From NCBI GenBank assembly GCA_029262635.1, contig JAJCZA010000018.1, positions 1 to 64,000 of the forward strand: DNA of 64,000 nucleotides, in the 5' to 3' direction. Of this stretch, positions 59,645 to 64,000 are shown piece after piece (position 1 is the first letter of the stretch; every line of letters begins with the position of its first letter). This DNA is from Vampirovibrionales bacterium. GTDB taxonomy: Bacteria; Cyanobacteriota; Vampirovibrionia; Vampirovibrionales; Vampirovibrionaceae. Below the pieces are notes generated by a model. That model did no database searches. It had not been told where the DNA came from and saw nothing but the letters and a program-made list of their open reading frames with translations. A program made the translations under genes and the position numbers.

Positions 59645-59740
59645 CATGTTGTTAGAAGAAAAGACTTAGAGAAGTAGAGAAATAAAGAGAGAAATCTAAA
59701 AAGAGAAGTCAATAATAATAGAGAAGAGAGACGGTGTGTA
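59645..59740 (+). other. purine-biased GA-rich leader between flgF and flgG
   Basis: About 90 bases that are nearly all A and G, with repeated AGAGAAG/GAGAGA units, interrupted by a few T and C. It should be unstructured single-stranded RNA and could bind a purine-specific protein or modulate ribosome loading on flgG. Confidence 0.35.
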
Positions 59741-59791
59741 ATGACACAACAACCGAAAAAATTACAAAATGGGAGGTTAAAGGCGATATAA
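59741..59791 (+). CDS. possible 16-aa leader ORF before flgG
   Basis: ATG at 59741, peptide MTQQPKKLQNGRLKAI, TAA at 59789-59791, one base before the flgG ATG. The flgG ribosome binding region (GGGAGG...AAAGGCG) lies inside it. AGAGAG about 10 nt upstream is a fair ribosome binding site. It could couple translation of flgG; unproven. Confidence 0.28.
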   Translation: MTQQPKKLQNGRLKAI

Positions 59792-59792
59792 C

Positions 59793-60584
59793 ATGATGCG
59801 AGCTCTATATACCTCAGCCACCGGGGCACAAGCCCAGCAATTTAATATTGATATTATTGCGAACAATGTGGCCAACGTAAATACCAGCGGGTACAAGAAA
59901 ACCCGTGCTGAATTTCAAGATCTATTAAGCCAAACCTTTCAGGCGGCTGGCGCATTGACGGCAGAAGGAACGTTTGATCCAGTTGGTGTTCAAGTTGGGT
60001 TAGGTGTGGGTATTTCCGCAACTCAACGTGTCTTTCTGGAAGGATCTGTGGTTCAAACTGCTAACCCGTTGGATCTTGCCATTCAGGGTGATGGTTTTTT
60101 TCAGATCCTTCAGCCAGATGGTTCTACAGCATACACTCGGGACGGGACTTTTAAGCGGGATGCTAACGGACAGTTGGTAACTTCTGACGGATATTTGCTT
60201 CAGCCTAATATCACGGTTCCAGTGGATTCAACCGAAATTGTTATTGCTCTGGATGGGAATGTTATGGTTCGGCAATCCGGTAGTACGACATTAAACCAGG
60301 TGGGCCAGATTCAAATGGTTAAATTCTCTAACGCTGCCGGTCTAGAAAGTATTGGCCGAAATCTGTTTAAAGAGACGCCAGGTTCAGGAACGGCGATTCA
60401 GGGAACCGCTGGTACCGGACAATTTGGTGATACCAGTATTAATCAAGGTTTTTTAGAAAATTCTAATGTTCAAATTGTTGAAGAGTTAATTAACCTGATT
60501 GCGGCTCAGCGGGCATTCGAAGCCAATTCAAAAGTCATGCGAGCTTCAGGAGAGGTCTTAAGTAATGTCAATAATATTGTTTAG
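59793..60584 (+). CDS. flgG: flagellar distal-rod protein FlgG
   Basis: 263 aa, the standard FlgG length. MMRALYTSATGAQAQQFNIDIIANNVANVNTSGYKKTRAEFQDLLSQTFQAAG is the N-terminal family block, which includes the FlgG-type DLLSQTFQAAG insertion that keeps the rod straight. NPLDLAIQGDGFFQI and the C-terminal FLENSNVQIVEELINLIAAQRAFEANSKVM are present. An ATG one codon later is an equal start. It follows the GA-rich leader and mini-ORF. Exported by the flagellar type III system. Confidence 0.95.
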   Translation: MMRALYTSATGAQAQQFNIDIIANNVANVNTSGYKKTRAEFQDLLSQTFQAAGALTAEGTFDPVGVQVGLGVGISATQRVFLEGSVVQTANPLDLAIQGDGFFQILQPDGSTAYTRDGTFKRDANGQLVTSDGYLLQPNITVPVDSTEIVIALDGNVMVRQSGSTTLNQVGQIQMVKFSNAAGLESIGRNLFKETPGSGTAIQGTAGTGQFGDTSINQGFLENSNVQIVEELINLIAAQRAFEANSKVMRASGEVLSNVNNIV

Positions 60585-60619
60585 GTTAACTTAAGTTAAA
60601 TCAGAAGGAGTCTCTTTAG

Positions 60620-61387
60620 GTGACGAAACACCGTTCATTTCAATTCATTACTGCTTTATTTATTGCTACTGCTTTTTGTACAATAAGCTATTGGAATGAA
60701 GGACATGCGGTGGTTGTGGATGAAGCGGTTATCAGTAAAACCGTGATTCAACATGTCACTGATATGGCAAAGAATTCAGGGCGAATCTCTCATGGGGAAC
60801 GTCTGAATATTGAAATTATGGGGATTCCTCGCGCTCCTTTTGATTTTAGAGAAACACCGAAACTATCCAATATCACGCTGAATACGACATCCAGTTTAGA
60901 TCGGTTTTTTTCGAACCGAGCGCTCGTTCAGGTAAAAATTACTTCCAATATATCCGGGCGTACCCGGCAGGTCGGGGTTCCTGTCAAAGTTTCACTCAGC
61001 AAAAAAGTCTGGGTGGCTAAAACAATGATTATGCCAGGAGAATCTCTTTCACCTCGAAACCTTGAATTAGAAAATCGGGAAATTACTACGAATTTTGATT
61101 ACGTGGCCGGGGCTGAAATAGATTTGTCGCAATATTCAACCCGGATGATGTTAAAAAAAGGTCAAATGGTGACCACACATCAAATGGTTCGTCCTCCAGC
61201 GGTACAACGCAACAACATGGTAAAAATTATTATGGCTGGTGCCAATGGCTTAAAAATTATACTCGATGGGAAATCCATGGAAGACGGTCATATTGGCCAA
61301 CGAGTCCGGGTTCGTAATCGGTATAGCAAGGATAAGTTTTATACAGGAAAAGTAATTTCCGAAAATCGTGTTCAGGTCGGGATGTAA
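60620..61387 (+). CDS. flgA: flagellar P-ring assembly chaperone FlgA
   Basis: 255 aa. A signal peptide occupies residues 1-29 (hydrophobic FITALFIATAFCTISYW). The C-terminal SAF/FlgA domain starts near residue 130 (KKVWVAKTMIMPGESLSPRNLELENREI) and ends VKIIMAGANGLKIILDGKSMEDGHIGQRVRVRN...KVISENRVQV, typical of FlgA, which chaperones FlgI in the periplasm. The start is GTG at 60620 with AAGGAG 9 nt upstream. It sits in the order flgG-flgA-flgH-flgI. Confidence 0.9.
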   Translation: MTKHRSFQFITALFIATAFCTISYWNEGHAVVVDEAVISKTVIQHVTDMAKNSGRISHGERLNIEIMGIPRAPFDFRETPKLSNITLNTTSSLDRFFSNRALVQVKITSNISGRTRQVGVPVKVSLSKKVWVAKTMIMPGESLSPRNLELENREITTNFDYVAGAEIDLSQYSTRMMLKKGQMVTTHQMVRPPAVQRNNMVKIIMAGANGLKIILDGKSMEDGHIGQRVRVRNRYSKDKFYTGKVISENRVQVGM

Positions 61388-61399
61388 GGGGTTATTAGA

Positions 61400-62077
61400 A
61401 TGGAGTTTAAAAATTATTTAGTTCATTCAGTGTTTCGAGCAACCTTAGCTCTGACCATCGCTGTAGTCTGGGTTCCAATTACTGTGGACACCGCTTCCGC
61501 TGAATCACTTTTCCGTGCTTCGGCCAATTACTCTGCAAGTACGCCCTATACGCCAAATTCGTTGTATTCCCAGCCCCTCCCTAACTCAGTAGGAGATATG
61601 CTGACGATCTTGATCGATGAACAGACCATCATGAGTAACAGTGCACAACTGGAAATCGAACGAACCCAAGCGATTCAAGAGAACAGTTCAGGCTTATTGA
61701 ATCGGGTGATTCATAAAATCGGGGTTCCTCAGCGGTTTTCTTTCCCTGATTTTAACGGATTAGATACGGATAATAATTTGGAGAGTCAAGCGTCTGCTTC
61801 CAGAACCAGTCAGCTAAAAGATACAATTTCTGTTCAGGTTGTCCAGATTTTACCTAATGGTAATCTTGTCGTTCAAGGAACCAAAGTGGTATTAATTAAC
61901 CGTGATCGAGTCAACATGATGGTGACCGGGATTATAAATCCTTATTACCTTAATCAAAATAACCAAATTGCCTCAACTCAGGTGGGTAATTTTCAAATGC
62001 TGATGAGCGGTAAGGGCATCATTAATAGACAACAAAATGATGGGATTTTCAACAAGGTTTTTCAGTTCTTTAATTAA
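61400..62077 (+). CDS. flgH: flagellar L-ring protein FlgH, without lipobox cysteine
   Basis: 225 aa. It forms the outer-membrane L ring. A signal peptide spans residues 1-35 (FRATLALTIAVVWVPITVDTASAES) and is probably cut after ASA. The protein contains no cysteine at all, so it cannot be a lipoprotein as in enteric bacteria. VGDMLTILIDEQTIMSNSAQLEIERTQ, DTISVQVVQILPNGNLVVQGTK and VTGIINPYYLNQNNQIASTQVGNFQM identify the family. Its presence argues for an outer membrane. It follows flgA by 12 nt. Confidence 0.9.
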   Translation: MEFKNYLVHSVFRATLALTIAVVWVPITVDTASAESLFRASANYSASTPYTPNSLYSQPLPNSVGDMLTILIDEQTIMSNSAQLEIERTQAIQENSSGLLNRVIHKIGVPQRFSFPDFNGLDTDNNLESQASASRTSQLKDTISVQVVQILPNGNLVVQGTKVVLINRDRVNMMVTGIINPYYLNQNNQIASTQVGNFQMLMSGKGIINRQQNDGIFNKVFQFFN

Positions 62078-62114
62078 TTGAAACTGAATAAATGAAGGCA
62101 AAGGATTTAATTTG

Positions 62115-63272
62115 ATGAGAGAAAAGCAATTAACTAAAAGTGCAAAAACAGGACTACGATCGCTGATCAGTGTGGTAATGACACTGGGAATTCTGGTGGC
62201 ATTTTCCTGGGTTCAGTTTTCAATGGAATCTTCTGCTGCAAAACTACGATTAAAGGACATTACCCATGTAAAGGGGGTTCGGAATAATTTTGTTGTTGGC
62301 CGAGGGTTGGTCATGGGTTTAAACCGAACAGGTGATCAAAGTCGTTCAACCTTGCAAGATGAATTTAACTTGATCCGAAATATGGGCGGCAGATTAAACA
62401 GCCAAAATGATATTAGAAGTACAAACACAGCGGCGGTGATTGTCACTGCGATCATTCCGCCGTTTGCTAAAGCGGGTGATCAGATTGACGTTATTGTTTC
62501 GTCTATGGCTGATGCGAAAAGTCTGGAAGGCGGAACCTTGATTGAAACCCAGTTGGTTGCCCCTAACGGAGAAGTGATTGCCATCGCCCAAGGCCCCATT
62601 TCAGTGGGTGGTACCTCCGTAGATTCAGGTGGCTCATCAGCCAGGACGTCCATGACGACAGCAGGGCGAATTCCACAAGGTGCTATAATGGAGCGAGAAA
62701 TTCATACGGAGATCGGTGACGATTTTGGACTGGATATTGTGCTGGATCGGACGGACTTTTCCATGGCCAACCGAGTAGCCGATGCGGTTACCCGTAATTT
62801 AGCACCGGCTCGGGCGGTTGATGGTAGTACAATTCGGATTCAGTTACCTGACAAGTTTATTGACGATCGGGTTCGGTTTATTTCTTTTATGGAAAATATT
62901 GAAGTGGATTCCATTGATGAAATTGCCAAGGTTGTGGTCAACGAGCGTACGGGCACGATTGTGATCGGGAACGGTGTTCGTTTATTGCCTTCTGCAGTGG
63001 CTCATGGTGGGATTACAGTAACGGTTAAAACAACAAATGAGATTAGCCAGCCAAATGCCTTATCTACGGGCGGAGAAACTATGGGTGTGACTAATAGCGA
63101 AATTAATATTGAAGAACAACCCGGATCGTTAATTGAGTTAAATGGAGGCTCTACATTGGCGGATCTCGTTGCGGCATTAAATGCCATTGGTGTATCTCCC
63201 AACGATTTGATCTCTATTCTACAAGCACTAAAAGCTTCTGGTAGTTTAGAAGCACAGTTGGAAATTATTTAA
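62115..63272 (+). CDS. flgI: flagellar P-ring protein FlgI
   Basis: 385 aa. It forms the periplasmic P ring around the rod. A membrane/signal segment lies at about residues 16-40 (LISVVMTLGILVAFSWVQFSMESSAA). LRLKDITHVKGVRNNFVVGRGLVMGLNRTGDQS, NTAAVIVTAIIPPFAKAGDQIDVIVSSMADAKSLEGGTLIETQLVAPNGEVIAIAQGPISVGG and the VVNERTGTIVIGNGVRLLPSAVAHGGITV block are highly typical. ATG at 62115 with AAGG 10 nt upstream is chosen over TTG at 62112. With flgH it completes the LP ring of a diderm. Confidence 0.96.
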   Translation: MREKQLTKSAKTGLRSLISVVMTLGILVAFSWVQFSMESSAAKLRLKDITHVKGVRNNFVVGRGLVMGLNRTGDQSRSTLQDEFNLIRNMGGRLNSQNDIRSTNTAAVIVTAIIPPFAKAGDQIDVIVSSMADAKSLEGGTLIETQLVAPNGEVIAIAQGPISVGGTSVDSGGSSARTSMTTAGRIPQGAIMEREIHTEIGDDFGLDIVLDRTDFSMANRVADAVTRNLAPARAVDGSTIRIQLPDKFIDDRVRFISFMENIEVDSIDEIAKVVVNERTGTIVIGNGVRLLPSAVAHGGITVTVKTTNEISQPNALSTGGETMGVTNSEINIEEQPGSLIELNGGSTLADLVAALNAIGVSPNDLISILQALKASGSLEAQLEII

Positions 63273-63299
63273 TAACGTAAAAAGGAGTGTAATTTTTAA

Positions 63300-63722
63300 A
63301 TGAATCCTCTGGAAGGTATGACACAAGGTGCCGCCTCGATGGCATTGTCTCAAACAGAGACAACTGCGGCCCGCATGGAACAGATGTATAAAAATCCAGA
63401 GACTTTTGAACAGAAAAAAATGACGGAATCCTCACAGGAGTTCGAGGCGATTTTTTTCCAACAAATGTTGGACGAAATGGATAAAACTGTTGATCGCTCT
63501 GATTCTTTATTTGGTAATAGTGAAGGCGAAAAAGTATTTCGTGAAATGATGAACAAAGAAATCGCTATGTCAGTTTCAACGGCACCAGGGGGTAGTGGCT
63601 TGGGCTTGGCTGAAACAATCTATCGCCAAATGGCAATAACAAAAGAGGCTGAAACTTCGGGAAGAAGTGCCTTAGATGAGCATCAGGGAAAATCGTTACA
63701 ACGAGTTGATATAAAAGGTTAA
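63300..63722 (+). CDS. flgJ: flagellar rod-binding protein FlgJ, N-terminal domain only
   Basis: 140 aa. The rod-capping domain is recognised by SSQEFEAIFFQQMLDEMDKTVDRSDSLFGNSEGEKVFREMMNKEIAMSVSTAPGGSGLGLAETIYRQM. The C-terminal muramidase/glucosaminidase domain of enteric FlgJ is absent; the length equals the short form found in many bacteria, which rely on a separate wall hydrolase. The SLT gene at the operon head is the obvious candidate. AAGGAG lies 12 nt upstream. Last complete gene of the operon in the window. Confidence 0.9.
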   Translation: MNPLEGMTQGAASMALSQTETTAARMEQMYKNPETFEQKKMTESSQEFEAIFFQQMLDEMDKTVDRSDSLFGNSEGEKVFREMMNKEIAMSVSTAPGGSGLGLAETIYRQMAITKEAETSGRSALDEHQGKSLQRVDIKG

Positions 63723-63765
63723 AGGTAAAAATAAAAGCAGATAAAGAGAGAAATTAATTATTGGT

Positions 63766-64000
63766 ATGACTCATTCAATCACATCACAAGAAACGTCTTC
63801 CCTGCAATTACTGCAGGCTCAAAAGGCATTTAAAACAAAGACTCAATCTGCTAATTTGGGTGATTTTTCGTCTAACATACCTGTTGATGAGGCCGTTTTG
63901 TCTAATGGGAAGATAATTAAAGGGTCATCAAATTCAATCAATAGTCAAAAAACAACATCCATGTCTAACGTGGCTAAATTTAATGAAATTAACATGGTTG
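63766..64000 (+). CDS. partial gene after flgJ, possibly an FlgM-like protein
   Basis: The frame opens at ATG 63766 and stays open to the window edge (78 codons). The visible part is Ser/Thr/Gln-rich and hydrophilic, disordered-looking, without signal peptide. In many genomes flgM/flgN/flgK follow flgJ, and FlgM is small and disordered, but no diagnostic block is visible yet. Treat the identity as unknown. Confidence 0.45.
   Translation, partial: MTHSITSQETSSLQLLQAQKAFKTKTQSANLGDFSSNIPVDEAVLSNGKIIKGSSNSINSQKTTSMSNVAKFNEINMV

Noticed and set aside
1-64000. CRISPR arrays, insertion sequences, prophage genes, rRNA genes
   Set aside because: No regularly spaced repeats, transposase or integrase frames, phage structural genes or rRNA segments were seen on either strand.

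Overview
The window reads as one stretch of a bacterial chromosome, roughly mid-40s percent GC by eye, with no insertion sequence, prophage, CRISPR array or rRNA operon. The cell is a flagellated diderm: flgH and flgI (L and P rings) are present, MurE carries the DNPR motif of meso-diaminopimelate-adding enzymes, and dapB sits in the division cluster. Several hypothetical proteins, and an N-terminal extension on PepP, share a short P-x-F-G motif. From general familiarity I associate that style with the non-photosynthetic Cyanobacteriota class Vampirovibrionia (Melainabacteria). This placement is inference; no search was run.

Layout. 1-9.8 kb: housekeeping genes (amidohydrolase, pepP, aroC-rpmB, rph, hisS) mixed with lineage-type hypotheticals and a 56-aa small gene upstream of rpmB. 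10.1-22.2 kb: a pilin-like protein, then a surface-glycan block with a nucleotidyltransferase, two methyltransferases, a PhyH dioxygenase, a glycosyltransferase-like protein, a Gfo/Idh oxidoreductase, a DegT aminotransferase, two GNAT acetyltransferases, PseF and PseI. This points to a pseudaminic-acid-type sugar, perhaps for flagellin, but PseB, PseC and PseG are not recognised here. 22.2-29.2 kb: a LysM/SLT lytic transglycosylase, a 2-oxoacid:ferredoxin oxidoreductase (korAB), lexA with a candidate self-operator, a 57-aa small gene and rlmN.

29.3-34.9 kb is the most unusual part. A promoter with a 14-bp palindrome drives a 49-aa ORF coupled by TAATG to two membrane hypotheticals that are themselves coupled by ATGA. 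Next comes a second operon with a possible 11-aa leader, two coiled-coil proteins and an Ala/Gly-rich hydrophobic protein. A divergent protein with three internal helix-loop repeats follows. 35-43.8 kb: smc-scpA-scpB (chromosome condensation) and a tandem M16 peptidase pair in which only the first has the HxxEH zinc site. 43.8-46.4 kb: a BlaI/MecI-like regulator, tRNA-Arg(ACG), a potentially structured intergenic segment and rimO.

46.8-56.2 kb: a compact division/wall cluster, ftsL-like, ftsI, murE, murC, murB, ddl, ftsQ, dapB, without mraY, murF, murD, ftsW or murG. 56.2-58.1 kb: a guanidine-modifying hydrolase fused to an N-terminal LOR/SDH-type domain and a 2OG-Fe(II) oxygenase. 58.3-64 kb: a flagellar rod/ring operon (slt, flgF, flgG, flgA, flgH, flgI, flgJ and a partial gene). 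FlgJ has only the rod domain, and the SLT gene at the operon head probably supplies the missing peptidoglycan-cutting activity.
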